NCBI GenBank assembly: GCA_949316235.1
Contig: OX438742.1
Coordinates: forward strand, 33,982,853-34,046,852
DNA length: 64,000 nucleotides
Source of the DNA: Oegoconia quadripuncta
Lineage: Eukaryota; Arthropoda; Insecta; Lepidoptera; Autostichidae
Direction of reading: 5' to 3'
The notes below the pieces were generated by a model, which saw nothing but the letters and a program-made list of their open reading frames with translations, was not told the origin of the DNA and made no database searches. Position 1 is the first letter of the stretch; every line of letters starts with the position of its first letter. A program made the translations under genes and the position numbers. Of the stretch, positions 8,302 to 19,820 are shown in pieces.

Positions 8302-10668
8302 ATAGTACCAATACTTTATCGTTAACATCCTTTGCATCAGGGTAAGTATACCTAAGCTGTAACGTAATCCAAAAATAATATTATCATCTAGTCCTTTTTT
8401 GTTATACTTACCTACACTTCTAAATTACATATATTTGTTGAAGACAAAGTACAATATTATAAAAAAAAAATATTTTAAGAGAGACCTTTTTACTCTGTGA
8501 CGGCTGTGGACGCAAAAGTGACACCTTGTGAGGTGTTAAACCACTTTACTGGCGGATTTTACAAATAAAAAGTTAAAAATAAAAGTAAGTACATACCGCT
8601 TTCTCAACACCCAATTCCACTAAGACATATTCCCATATACGATTGGAAAATAAAAAACCACGGCCAAGTATCCATTCACAAATCCGCTCATCGCACAGAA
8701 ATATATCGAGAGCTCATCGAGCTGCCCCTAAATCGCCATTCAATTCAAAAAACCGCGTCAAGAGTAAGGTCCTTCACATTGTAGATGTTATAAATACATT
8801 TAGTGTCATAAAAATGCAGTGTTGTATTTTGCTATATGTTTACAAAATTAATAAATTGTTTATAGCTTAATAAAGTAATCAAATAGGTGTTATTAATAAA
8901 TTATTATCAAGTACCTAAGACGATATCTATCTGCGATTATATACTACTGTCTGACAGTAATTTTTAGGGTTCCCCACTTCGCCAGTTTTTGACTTTCTAC
9001 ATTCGCATAATTCGCTCACAACTCGTATCTATCCTTTATTTTAAAAAATCTTGAAAATCAACAAGCTCTAAACACATAAATATTTAAACAAGCCGTATTT
9101 GAGAATTTCAAAATATTATTGGGAGTGTACATACTCAAAAATTGGTATTGGTACCACTCCTTTCATCTTATCACCTAAATAACTTCAATTAGTTGAATTC
9201 TACCTCTTGCAAGCCTCCAAGAAGGACCGCGAGAATTTTAAAATAAATAATTAGATTATAAAATCGAAATGTAAAATTAATCTGCAAAACTTACGCAATG
9301 GGATCAATTGCAGGCTGCTCTGTATCCATATACACACTACAAACACAGTGATGTAATAAATCATTTTTCTGTATTATTTTCCCTATTTCTCTTCCAATAA
9401 TTCCGTGTGCACTAGTGTGTTATATCCAAGGCGAGTTTCGCGAATGGCTTATTGCTTACGACGTGTTATGTCTAACGTTATTTGTTTTTGAATGTCTAGT
9501 AATTAGAGAGCACTCCAAGGTCTTAGGGGTGATTCGTTGTAATCTCATACAAAGGCACCTAATTGATTGACGCACATAATATTAACACACTTTTCATATC
9601 CTTCAATTCTGAATAAATATCTAGCCTTTTGACCCTCATTGCTTTTATCATTGATTATTTACAAAAAATAAAGTACTGCTTCTATCTATATAGGTGATGC
9701 ATAGAGATGGGTCATTTGTTACGGAGAAGTCTGAAATTAGTTAAAGGTTCGTTATAAGGAACCATGAGGTAAGGTTAGAGTTGAAAAATGTTGCATTTAA
9801 ATATATACGCATAAATAAAACTTGTAACGTCACAGGAATCGAAACCGTTAATTCTATTTGAAAACACCAAGCTGTTTTATTGTGGTAATTCATATAGCTT
9901 GCGTTGTTGGAAATAAATCTTACTGTGGAATAAAAAGCTATATTTCAAAAGAATTACGCACCTAAATCATTGTACCTTAGAAAATGGCTCACTAAATGCC
10001 CTATTTGTAAGTAGTTCCAAGCAATTTTTTTGTGCAACGCTACCTTAAATATCTTGGTTCCACATGAGCTCTAATCTGTTGTGCCTCTATGTCGCAAGCA
10101 GAAAATTGATGGGCAACCGACCACTTCAGTTACCACCGTATGGTATTCTCGTCCTTATGTGCTGGGAGCACATACTATTTTAAAAACAGACCTAGCAGTC
10201 ATGTTTGCGGATACGTTTTTAGTCGTAATGGACTGTGTTGTAAATAATGGAGATGCGGTTTTATGTTTAATCAGTACATACATGTAAGAATCTACTCGTA
10301 AGAAGCTTTAAAGTTCAAGGTTAGCTTACGTCAGCGGAGTAATTAATCACGTATTCTGAAAGGTTTGTTAATATTTTGTTATATTAAGGGAGAGTCGACT
10401 AAACTATTGAATTCTATTTTCAGAAAGACATCCGTTATCAAAACTTATTATTTAACGTTGGTGACTGATGGAGCGTGTATACCAATTTAGGTACCGTCTT
10501 TGATGATTGCAGAAACTTAATTATCCATGATGCAGTCGCATAAATGCTGCAGACGATGTGTTACGTGCCAGCTTTGAGGGTTAAAAGTATGTTGGAGATC
10601 AGTTACAACTATCTTTACACTGAAGTGGCATCTAAATAGGGGTCAGGATCATATTGGTGAAAAAGATG
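8302..10668. other. Intergenic, nothing recognised
   Basis: About 2.4 kb of AT-rich sequence. A motif TTTTTAGGGTTCCCCACTTC near 8963 may be the edge of the CCGG...AACCCTAAAAA repeat in minus orientation. No exon or RNA supported. Confidence 0.45.
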
Positions 10669-10957
10669 GGATCGATCCCGAGCGGGGAACGTGTTTAGTA
10701 CTCGGTTTGGTTGGTGATAGGGCATTTTAAATGTCCGCCTGACTAACTACCACCATCTTATCTAAATCTGCCGCCAAACAGCAATGTTTATAGCATTGTT
10801 GTGTTCCGGTTGTCATAGAGGTAAGGTAGCCAGTTCCCCAAATACGATGGGGTTTTCGGGTCAGTACGCTTCCACCTTCGGCCTCATCTTCTTTACATCT
10901 TTACTTAACATCAGGTGTGATTGAGGTCAAGTGCTAACCCATTGTGCATTAAAAAAA
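10669..10957 (+). repeat. SINE-A, 5'-truncated
   Basis: Begins within the B-box region (GATCGATCCCGAGCGGG), then GTACTCGGTTTGGTTGGTGA, TAGGGCATTTTAAATGTCCG, GCCGCCAAACAGCAATGTTT, TTCCGGTTGTCATAGAGGTA, GGGTCAGTACGCTTCCACC. It ends GATTGAGGTCAAGTGCTAAC with a short poly(A). A small duplication (TCTTCTTTACATCTTTACTT) interrupts the usual CATCTTCACTTAACATCA. Confidence 0.85.
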
Positions 10958-12129
10958 TGTAGGGGCGTTCTTACTACATTATTCTTACTTTTGGAGTCGA
11001 AACTTTAGATCATTACTGTAAACAATAAAACAGTAAACTTATAATTGTAAATAAATTAATAAATTTGAGGCCATTTCTTAAAATTTTCTAGCCGTTCGAT
11101 GTATTTATTTTTTTATATTTTAAAATAAAATTGCATTATGTGTTGGGTTAATTTTAATAGTCTATGGGTATTTTTTAAATGAAGCCAATAAAAGCGTGTT
11201 AAATAAAAATAGGTACTTACTTACTTATATTTGGAGTTGATCACGTTTCATTCCGGCATTATCGATTTAAGATTGTATTTTTGAATAGTCGAATGGCTCT
11301 ATGCATTCGTTTTCGAAATTTTGAATAATTGTAAGTTTAACAGTTGAGAGTTGGTTGGCATTGACACAGAATACATAATAGCTAGTACTAACGTCTATTG
11401 GTTAGTATATTGAGTTACGTTCCATTTTAGTTTTAAAATGATTTTTTACGTTAGATAGACACAATATTCTAGTACAAAAGTAGTTGTTTGCGTACAATGG
11501 ATGATATTTGAGTTTTTGATGAAATTGGGCCACTGGTTCAAAGAAACGAAAAACTGAACCAACAGAAACCAAATCGCAAATGAAATTGATGATTGATTAT
11601 TTTGGGTGATAAATAGTTAAAAATCGTATCCCTGGCTAACATGCCCCAAGTCTGTCTGCAATGCCCCGAGATAGAAACCTGCTCAGTTGTTCATGCCTTG
11701 TGCGAGTAAGAGAGATACAAACCTCCTATCTCGTCTTCAAATATCTAGAAAACGCATTTCTGAAATACTTACAAAATAAGTACGTTTCATATATCGGTAA
11801 AACCAGACATAAAACTCACAGGTAAGTATATAAGTAGGTCTACTCGCATAGAAAAATATTTGCAATTATTACGATATTTTGTTTTCCGGGTAGTTTGGTC
11901 GCAAAATAACTACGAGTACCTCGCTTTTTATGATTTTAACAGCTAAGGATCTGCGCACACGAAGTGGTGCAACGCGCAACAAATGTCAGACTTAGGTTAT
12001 TCTGCCAAGCTGACCTAGTTCCAAATATTTCTTCACATTTTTAACATGCAGGGGACCAATAATTGTGTAGAGAATATTTAAAGCTCAATTGATCAAGGAA
12101 CGGATAAAAATTAAAAATTAATTGGGTTC
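10958..12129. other. Intergenic, nothing recognised
   Basis: AT-rich sequence without a feature I can support. Confidence 0.45.
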
Positions 12130-12342
12130 GTGCTTGACCTCAATCACACCTGATGTTAAGTGAAGATGAGGTCGAAGGTGGAAGCGTACTGACCCGGAAA
12201 CCCCAACACATTTGGGGGACTGGCTATCTTATCTCTGACAATCGGAACACAACAATGCTATTAACATTGCTGCTTGGCGGCAGATTTAGATAATTAGATT
12301 TAGATAACTCAATGTTGTTTACATTGAGCCACGGAGGCGGTT
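12130..12342 (-). repeat. SINE-A with internal deletion
   Basis: Minus-strand copy. The 3' half is complete (TGCTTGACCTCAATCACACC through TATCTCTGACAATCGGAACA). It then jumps from GCAGATTTAGATA straight to the head (AATGTTGTTTACATTGAGCC, ACGGAGGCGG), so the central body and B box are missing. Its 5' end abuts a SINE-B copy in the same orientation. Confidence 0.85.
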
Positions 12343-12352
12343 AAATAATAAA

Positions 12353-12572
12353 TAACTATGTCGGACATTTACACCAATCATCTAGTCCCAAACTAAGCAA
12401 AGCTCGTACTATGAATACTAGATAACGGATAAACCCACATATATATTTATATAAACAACATGACATGAGAATAAATGTTCGTACTGATCACACAAACATT
12501 TATCCCTCACTGGATTCGAACCCGCAACCGTTGGTTTCGCTGACAGGGTCACTATCCACTTCACCAATATAT
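12353..12572 (-). repeat. SINE-B, near full length
   Basis: Reverse orientation: CACCAATCATCTAGTCCCAA, ACTAGATAACGGATAAACCC, CACAAACATTTATCCCTCAC, the B-box complement GGATTCGAACCCGCAACC, and the A-box complement TCACTATCCACTTCACCAAT. Lies immediately upstream (in transcription sense) of the SINE-A copy at 12130. Confidence 0.85.
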
Positions 12573-14657
12573 CGTATTATCTTAAATATCGTGTGATACC
12601 TCAATTGAAAACCTATAAATTCTGAATTTAATGTATATATAGCTTAAAAATTCCTGGAAATGACCATTCCCTTACTTCTAGGTTTCTAAAGGTCTAAAGG
12701 TTCGATTTTAATAGTGTTAGTAGATATTGATGAAATAAGAGGCGTTAGGTAACTGAATTATAATATTTAATTTCCTTAAATGCCAGCCTTCTAAATGGAA
12801 TAGGTTTTTAAATATTTGAGTTTAAAAAAATATGTAGTTTCAATCATTCTCATTCTTGGTAGATTCAATTATTTAAAATTTTTCGTGTGTAAACCGGAGA
12901 AGACTATTGTTAAACGTTTTCTTGAAAATATAATTTAAAAACATTTTTTTTTATTCTACTCATTTTTCTCTTTTTAGGAGGCAGTGACACCTACCAATTT
13001 TTTCTTAGGAACTGCTCATCTCAAGATCTTCAACATATATTTGGTACGAACTAGTACGGGTACTTCATATTGAAAATACCAGTAAGCTCATACGGTAGCA
13101 TGAGAAATACAGCTAAACCCTATAGAATTTACTGATATATTTGTAGCTGTATCGTTAATATTATTATTGCATGCATTTACCACCACACTTCATTAAAATT
13201 GAATATACTAGTACTTTAATTAATTTTCATCGTCGTTAAATAGGATGGGACTCATTGGCACAAAATAAGTTATATTCAAATTTTGGGATCCAGAAGGCGC
13301 AGTTCGAAACTGCGAATAAATAACTGGTATTGAGTTACGGGCTCTCCCACATATCCCGCAATTTTCTACCGACAATAAACATTTAAATAATTATTTAGTT
13401 CATTCACAAAGCAATGGACATAAGTATATCTGAAGCGACCATGACGTGACACCAGCACTAGTCGCATGACAGGCGCGATAAACATTTATGTCGCGCAAGA
13501 TAATATTTGTCCTGCTCATTCGTTTAGACGAAATATCCAACTATCCCACCCTCACTCCTGTCGCGCCGCGACAAACTTTGTCATGCTACGGGGGCTGATA
13601 GGTATAATACCTATGCATTTTGTTGAAAATGGAATTTGTTTGAAAGAGTATTCTATCTGTTTGAATATACTGACGATTCTCTATAGTACCAACTGAAGAA
13701 ATAAATCTGTAACAAATATATGATAGTAGACCTTGAGGTGAGATGTTCCTAAGAGGATATCGGTAATTTATCCTAAGAAAAATACAATTGAATTTACCAA
13801 AACTGAGAAAGATTGTTTTTTTTTTAATTTTAATATTTAAAAATCTTCTTAATATAGGAGACTGGTATATTATAAAAAAAAAAATGGTACCAGACAAAAA
13901 AAATGGTGCTAGACTTACATCTGAACGCCGACTGTGGCCTTTGTCTTTTACGTTATGTCATTTAGTTTTTACTTTAGGAGCCAGCAAAGGTTTATTAATT
14001 ACGCGTTAAGGTACAACCGGCATCTACCGCGCGCAGTGCTTCGTTGCGTACGCATGCTCATATTCTGGGGTTCGAAATCTATTTAGATTTCATGACATAA
14101 AATAAATAAATAGCTTTATTCGTGAGTAAAGGGGATCTTGTGATGCGATGGTTTAGCAATAGTCGAAGCGTCGGTCCTGTAAATTTTTGGGTAGGGGTCC
14201 TCGGTCCAGTGCTTACCTTAATATTCAAAAATTTTAATTATGTAGTTGATGGTACGAGCGAGGGGCATATTTTGGTTTATCATTCAGACAACCCAAATAG
14301 TGGGCAATGTGAATGACTTTTATTTCAAAGTGTTGGTAGTAGGTAAAAAAACCTACTGACACCAATAGGTCACAATATCCACAACATTAAAACTCAAAAT
14401 CAACATAGATTTTAACAGTCATCCACGAAACGAGCTTTCATTATATTTCACACTTGGAATAAATCCATTAATTATTAAGCACACTACAAGGGGAACACAG
14501 TAACAGACATCACAGGTATTTAGTAATGTTTCTGTATAATGTGGTACAATTCGTTCAATTTTCAGATCTATTACAAACAAAGGATAGAATAAATTTACGT
14601 GAATAACAAAAGTAATAATCAATTAATTTCGTCTATTGACTGTCCACTGTAGTATTA
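12573..14657. other. Intergenic, nothing recognised
   Basis: AT-rich, with poly(A/T) runs near 12945 and 13875. Open frames of 60-100 codons occur on both strands but look like chance. Confidence 0.4.
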
Positions 14658-14704
14658 ATACGGAACCCTAATTGTGCGAGTCCGACTCACTGTTGGCCGG
14701 TATT
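14658..14704 (-). repeat. Fragment of CCGG...AACCCTAAAAA repeat
   Basis: On the minus strand reads CCGGCCAACAGTGAGTCGGA, then CTCGCACAATTAGGGTTCCG. This is the start of the dispersed repeat seen at 4138, ending after about 45 bp. Confidence 0.6.
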
Positions 14705-15630
14705 GGAACAATAGAAGCTCGTAATTCTTTTGAGATATCCTATAGTTTAGACAGTGGAATCTCTCATACCGCTGTCTTAAGTACCTTACTGCGAATTGAA
14801 ATTTTGGACTATGACAATTTCTTCTTTCTTTCATTGTCATACGTAGTATAAGTCAATACAGTGTAGATTTACATCTATGGAAGAGAAATATAATAAGTGA
14901 ATTTGAATAAGATATGAAACTACCATATGACGTGGTGTCAAACTGATTGCCTCACGCGAGCTGGCAGTTGCAACGAGTGACAGACACCGCCACGCGCTCG
15001 TGATGCGCTCGTCGAACCGCGACGTGTGCACGGGCCCTAAGAGGGGGTTTTGTAAGAATTAATGATTGTTTAACATCGCTACACACGTAACTAGAGGCGG
15101 ACCTTGACATGATACAGGTAACTACTCCAGCTGTCGTTTGTTTGTGATTCGTTTGAAAGACATACTGGGGAGTCTAAATCGGCTTCATAATCGGATGATG
15201 TACGTATCAACTGACCTGTTTAAGTGTCCGTTTGTTGCGCTTGCGCTTGGAAAAAGATTGCCCTACGTAATGCGCTAGAAATTCGCAAAAAGTTACAGTC
15301 CATCCATGTATGAGTTGGGCATGGTACCGATTATTAAGATTACATGATACTCTCAAAAAATATAAGCATTTAAGGTTCGTAATTTATTAGAATTATGTAT
15401 CAGTTTGAGATTTAGTTTTGATAGCCGGTGCTTAGAAATATTACAGGGATTATGCTTTTAGGAAAATTTTGTAAGTGAGAGACTCAAAAATAAGTAAATA
15501 AATAAAAGTAAGTTTTGAGTCAAAATCAGATGAGTTCAAAATATTAATATTTTGAACGTACGAAATACGTAGTCATATACGAGATAACGCTGAGTATTGT
15601 TTAACACTAATTGGCGTGACTTATTTTTTT
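14705..15630. other. Intergenic with a GC-richer patch
   Basis: No supported gene. A CpG-containing patch at about 14935-15040 (CGAGCTGGCAGTTGCAACGA, CGCTCGTCGAACCGCGACGT) stands out from the AT-rich surroundings but has no family I recognise. Confidence 0.4.
15534..15557. repeat. Perfect 24-bp palindrome
   Basis: GTTCAAAATATT followed directly by its reverse complement AATATTTTGAAC. Just to the left, GACTCAAAA (15481) is answered by TTTTGAGTC (15523), so two hairpins sit side by side. Function unknown. Confidence 0.85.
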
Positions 15631-15957
15631 TTATGAACAGAGTTTTGGTGCTTGACCTCAAACACACCTGATGTTAAGTGAAGATGAGGTCGAGGGTGGA
15701 AGCGTACTGACCCGGAAACCCCAACACATTTGGGGGACTGGCTATCTTATCTCTGACAACCGGAACACAATAATGCTATTAACATTGCTGCTTGTCGGCA
15801 GATTTAGATAAGATGGTGGTAGCTAGCCAGGCGGACATTTAAAATGCCCTGCCACCAACCAAACCGAGTACTTAAACATGTACCCCGCTGGGGATCGAAC
15901 CCGCGACCTCCAAATCGTAAACCCAATTTTGTTAACATTGAGCCACGGATGCGGTTA
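15631..15957 (-). repeat. SINE-A, essentially full length
   Basis: The most complete copy in the window. In minus orientation it runs from a T-rich 3' tail (near 15625) through TGCTTGACCTCAAACACACC, the CCCCAACACATTTGGGGGAC block, GATTTAGATAAGATGGTGGT and TAAAATGCCCTGCCACCAAC. It ends with the B-box complement GGGGATCGAACCCGCGACCT and the A-box complement ACATTGAGCCACGGATGCGG. Useful as the local reference for the family. Confidence 0.9.
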
Positions 15958-16301
15958 TACATATAACTAAGCGCAATATAAACTAGAAATTTTCATGTAT
16001 AGTCTAATACTCCAAATTTTATTTTAATTTTGTATTGGCTCTCTTTACCATACCCACTCGTATTGCTATGTTGTTGTTTACCCTCATGCCTAAATTTTTC
16101 ATGTATAATTATAAAAAGTTGAGTATAAAGTAGAGATGGTGTTTATAGCTCAGACTCACGCCTATTTAATTTTCTATAATATTCTCTTTACCCAAATTTA
16201 CGTACGTTAAAAGTAAATGGAATGCTTCGTGCAAATTAATACCATTCACTCCTAGCTCAGTGCTACTTATACCTAGATCTTCTTATGTTTGTGTCGAGGC
16301 A

Positions 16302-16560
16302 AGTTTCAAATTTTATTGGACCAAAACCTAACCACTCTAACAGCACTTTCTGTGGAGTTAAGGAGGTCGTCAAAGGTGCAGCTGTCAGGACACGCGGGGC
16401 AAGACAATACGTGATCCATTGTCTGTGGGGAGACTCCGCACTCGCATCGATCACTCCCGCCATCGGTGAAGCTCCACCTGCACAGATTATCTTTGCTGCT
16501 TGCTTTTATCTTTTTAACCTGAGTCCGAAGCGGATTTAAGGATTTTCATGTTGGCCATGG
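16302..16560 (-). pseudogene. LINE ORF2 C-terminal fragment
   Basis: On the minus strand a cysteine/histidine-rich C-terminus is readable: RCECGVSPQTMDHVLSCPAC followed by a CTFDDLLNSTESAVRVVRFW-type end and a stop at about 16302. The CxC...H....C spacing is the zinc-knuckle-like ending of some non-LTR retrotransposon reverse transcriptases. An upstream piece (MANMKILKSASDSG) needs a one-base shift to join. A related fragment is at 46374. Confidence 0.7.
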
Positions 16561-16578
16561 CAAATCGTGTCCAGAGGG

Positions 16579-16760
16579 CGGAGTGTAAGTTTTGTTTCGA
16601 CTTAACTTTACTACCGCGTTCACGTTTACGTGAAGATTTGTATGGAGAAATGTGCAGCGTCTCTAGCGGATAGTTTGCAAAACTATTTTTTTCATAGGGA
16701 CTTCTTTCGTAAACGCGAACGCGATGGTAAAGTTAAAAACGAGACAAAACTTACACTTCG
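16579..16760. repeat. Foldback MITE, about 180 bp
   Basis: Arms of about 50 bp. AGTGTAAGTTTTGTTTCGAC, then TTAACTTTACTACCGCGTTC (16581-16625), is answered by the complement of AGTGTAAGTTTTGTCTCG and TTAACTTTACCATCGCGTTC (16705-16758). The loop is about 75 bp. No target-site duplication seen. The open frame running through the right arm is a shadow. Confidence 0.75.
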
Positions 16761-17028
16761 CACACAGGAGGAAGAGACTCCTCGAGCGGGAGGAACGACC
16801 TACCTAGATAATAAGTTATATTTTTATTATGTCAGAACTTTCTGGTCGAGTCTATACATAATAACCTTTCCAGGTTTTTCAAAAACTTCCCTTCAATTTT
16901 TAAGTTCCTATATTTAAAAAAGTTTGTTATACAAGTAGTTTTTACTCGACAGCTCTTTAAGAAGTATGTAGGTATGTAGATTTTTATGTTACCTCTTGTA
17001 GCCTCAACGGCTTGACCGATTTTAACAC

Positions 17029-17095
17029 GTTAACTGCCGCGACGCAGACACAATTGAAAATCAATTGTTTTCCGGTCACCGGTGACCGGCGTGGC
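17029..17095. repeat. Cluster of short palindromes
   Basis: Contains CAATTGAAAATCAATTG (17051-17067) and the perfect 18-bp palindrome CCGGTCACCGGTGACCGG (17072-17089). Both are framed by TTAACTGCCGCGACGC and a partly complementary GCGTGGCGC. It starts with TTAACACGTTAA like the MITE at 56826, so it may be a degenerate relative. Confidence 0.6.
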
Positions 17096-17673
17096 GCTCA
17101 AAAGCTTAAAGTGCAAAGTTTCGTTCGATTGTCGTAATCCCTAAGGGTCATAGGATGGTAAATAATCAAACATAGCGACCGCAAAATACAAAGTATGCTG
17201 TCGGGTCTTTTGGTTATTAAATACTTAAATAGTTTTTGACAAGTTGATGTAGAAATTGAGACTGTAGTAAATCAAAAATCGAATGGAGTTTTAAGATAAC
17301 TTACATTATAATACAAAATCAAATTCTTATAAACGGTGTAATTAACATTTACATCAAAAATTTACAAGAAAATTATATCAACGACTTGAACTTTACTAAG
17401 CAGTTGAATTTCGAAATATCTTTAGTTAGAAAGACATTTTGAAATTTCTTCTCCAAAACGGTATGTTTGTTTCTTCAAAATACACTGAAGAGCAAAGAAA
17501 ACGGGTCACGTATTAAATAAATCTTCAAACCAATTTTTAATCGAACTACAAGTAAAATAAATAATAAAAAAATCATAAGGAAAAAATTTTGCATACATAT
17601 AAGTGTATCTAATATAAATATAAAATTATAAAAAAAATAATTTATTAATATTTTATTTCAATATATTTTAACC

Positions 17674-17676
<3 letters not shown>
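17096..17676. other. Intergenic, very AT-rich
   Basis: Nothing recognised; A/T-rich low complexity increases toward the microsatellite. Confidence 0.5.

Positions 17677-17729
<53 letters not shown>
17677..17729. repeat. (TA)n microsatellite, about 53 bp
   Basis: Uninterrupted alternation of T and A over about 26 units, with AT-rich shoulders. Confidence 0.95.
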
Positions 17730-17732
<3 letters not shown>

Positions 17733-19698
17733 ATAAAGCGGAAACTACCATACCAATTTCAATGATGATTCACGTTAATGAAATAATGACATGCCACAAT
17801 TTTCTATTACAATAAGGATACGTAGGGTAAATGTCCGAAATATAATAAAAAAATTAAACAATTTTTTTACAATGAGTCAAATAGTACTTGTACAAACCCA
17901 TTTACCTTACCGGGTTGCTAGCGAGTGTACACAACCACAAAAATCGATCCCGATGCTAATAAAATCTACCTATAGAATGTTTGACAATACATAATGAAAA
18001 CGTATTTCACACGGTGGTCAACGAGCGAAAAAACGACACAAAAGGATATAAACCTGATTGAACCAGTGTCGACAATTAGTTGGTAGATTTGTGTACGACA
18101 ATGCGTCTGGGGCTTTGTTGGTGCTCAATGATCTGATGAAATGGCAATTCAAATTTTGATCGAACTCTCATGATATGCAAGCAGGTAGGTTCCAAACTCT
18201 CGTTTGTTCCGCATGAGGGTGCAGAGTTTCTAGAAGTGTGAAGTACCAATAATTTGTAGTTATAAAAACCACAATTACATTCATCAAACATATCTCGGGC
18301 ATACCGTCCTCTGTAACCCTAGACACGCCACTGGCAGGTCATTGTACATTATGGACATATTATTATTATCCATATTATACAGAAAATCACTTATTTAAAT
18401 TACAAATAATATTGGAGAATCAAAATGAGCAGTTGGACATCACCATTCTCTTCTTCCCTCTGTATTACCAACCTGCCTATCTTACTGAAGAACAATATTA
18501 CTGTAGTACTTTATTCTGAAATGTACGGAAAGATTCTATACAGAAGACACTAGTGATCACCCATACTAGGGCAGACCGCGACAATCGAAAACGAATAGCG
18601 AGTGCTTCAAAGTTATTTATGTTATCCTTATTACACACAATACCACATAAATAGTAGGTAGGTGTGTACTAACAAACAATACCTCAAAATAGATATCTAT
18701 TTATAGACAAATGACACACATTTATCCCACAGAAAATAAAGTATTTTTAAATATGTTCTCAATTAATACTCAATAATATCTATTTTATTCTATAGAATAA
18801 AATCAGCCATGTTGAAGAAGTGATGCGCTGGAAATTCGTCGATAGCTGTATTTAATGTCATAAATTGTATGGGAACCTTGCAAATTTTCAACAAAGGAAG
18901 ACGCTTGGCACAGGCGTTCCTAGTGGTCATCTGACTGATTTAGCCCTGTACCCACGTGGTACCACCCTGCAGGTAGGTGGAGGAGAAGGGGAAAAACCCA
19001 TTTACCGGGCTACACTCTTACGTCGATATCTCCATAAGTTTAGCAAGTAGGTCGTGTTTGGTATCGTCATCGTATAACTAAAGGACGGGGAATTCATTTC
19101 TGGAACAACATTTTGCGCTCATTCATATAAAAAAAAATTCGGCGCAAAAATAGAAAAAAAATTAAATTGATATTCATGCAAAAGCTATACCTACAACACA
19201 AGATTATGCTTTATTAAAAAAATATGTGTAAATAGCCCTGTTTATTCTAAATATATAAACATAAACTTTCCTAATAGTATTAACTTATAAATGTGTCAAA
19301 AAAATCATTTGCGCCGCGCGGCGGAGCTGCGATAGCAGAAGTTCCTACATTTGCAATTTTACAATTGCAAGCAAAGATTTGCAAGGTTAATGACACTAAA
19401 TACCCAGATATTAGACGTATAAGCTCAAACGCCTTTATTATAGTTTAGTTCTTTAAAACATTATGGATAGTATTGCTTTAATTTTTAACCAGGCGGTAAT
19501 TCAATTTGGTTTGTATTGTACTACATACATAACATACACTTTCAGTTAAATACTAATTTGGCCATTGTTGATAAATATAAACCACTGTATTTATATTACA
19601 ATGTATGTGAACATTCGCTGCTGCAAGAACCGGCTTCAGTGAACTTTATACCGCCCTATGTTTGGTTCACTGAATCCACCTTATGAAGTGGTTGAGTC
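17730..19698. other. Intergenic, nothing firmly recognised
   Basis: A moderately GC-balanced block at 18860-19055 (GGAAGACGCTTGGCACAGGC, then GGTACCACCCTGCAGGTAGG) has a short open frame and looks like an old repeat. I could not assign it. Confidence 0.4.
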
Positions 19699-19701
19699 TT
19701 A

Positions 19702-19817
19702 GGCCCATATTACAGAAAGTTACGTGAGCAGAGATCTCCGCTTGAGGACAATTAAATCTCTTACCAACTATGCTCAAGCGCAGATCTCTACTTAACTAAC
19801 ATTCTGTAATATAGGCC
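19702..19817. mobile_element. Foldback MITE, 116 bp, TTA target duplication
   Basis: Left arm GGCCCATATTACAGAAAGTTA (continuing GAGATCTCCGCTTGAG) is answered by a right arm that reads, complemented, GGCCTATATTACAGAATGTT and on to GAGATCTGCGCTTGAG. Nearly the whole element is one hairpin. TTA flanks both ends (19699-19701 and 19818-19820), which fits a PIF/Harbinger-like 3-bp duplication. Confidence 0.75.
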
Positions 19818-19820
19818 TTA

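Noticed and set aside
16285..16539. 84-codon plus-strand open frame
   Set aside because: Antisense of the LINE C-terminal fragment with RCECGVSPQTMDHVL on the minus strand.
17677..17729. Regulatory TATA-like cluster
   Set aside because: It is a simple TA microsatellite.
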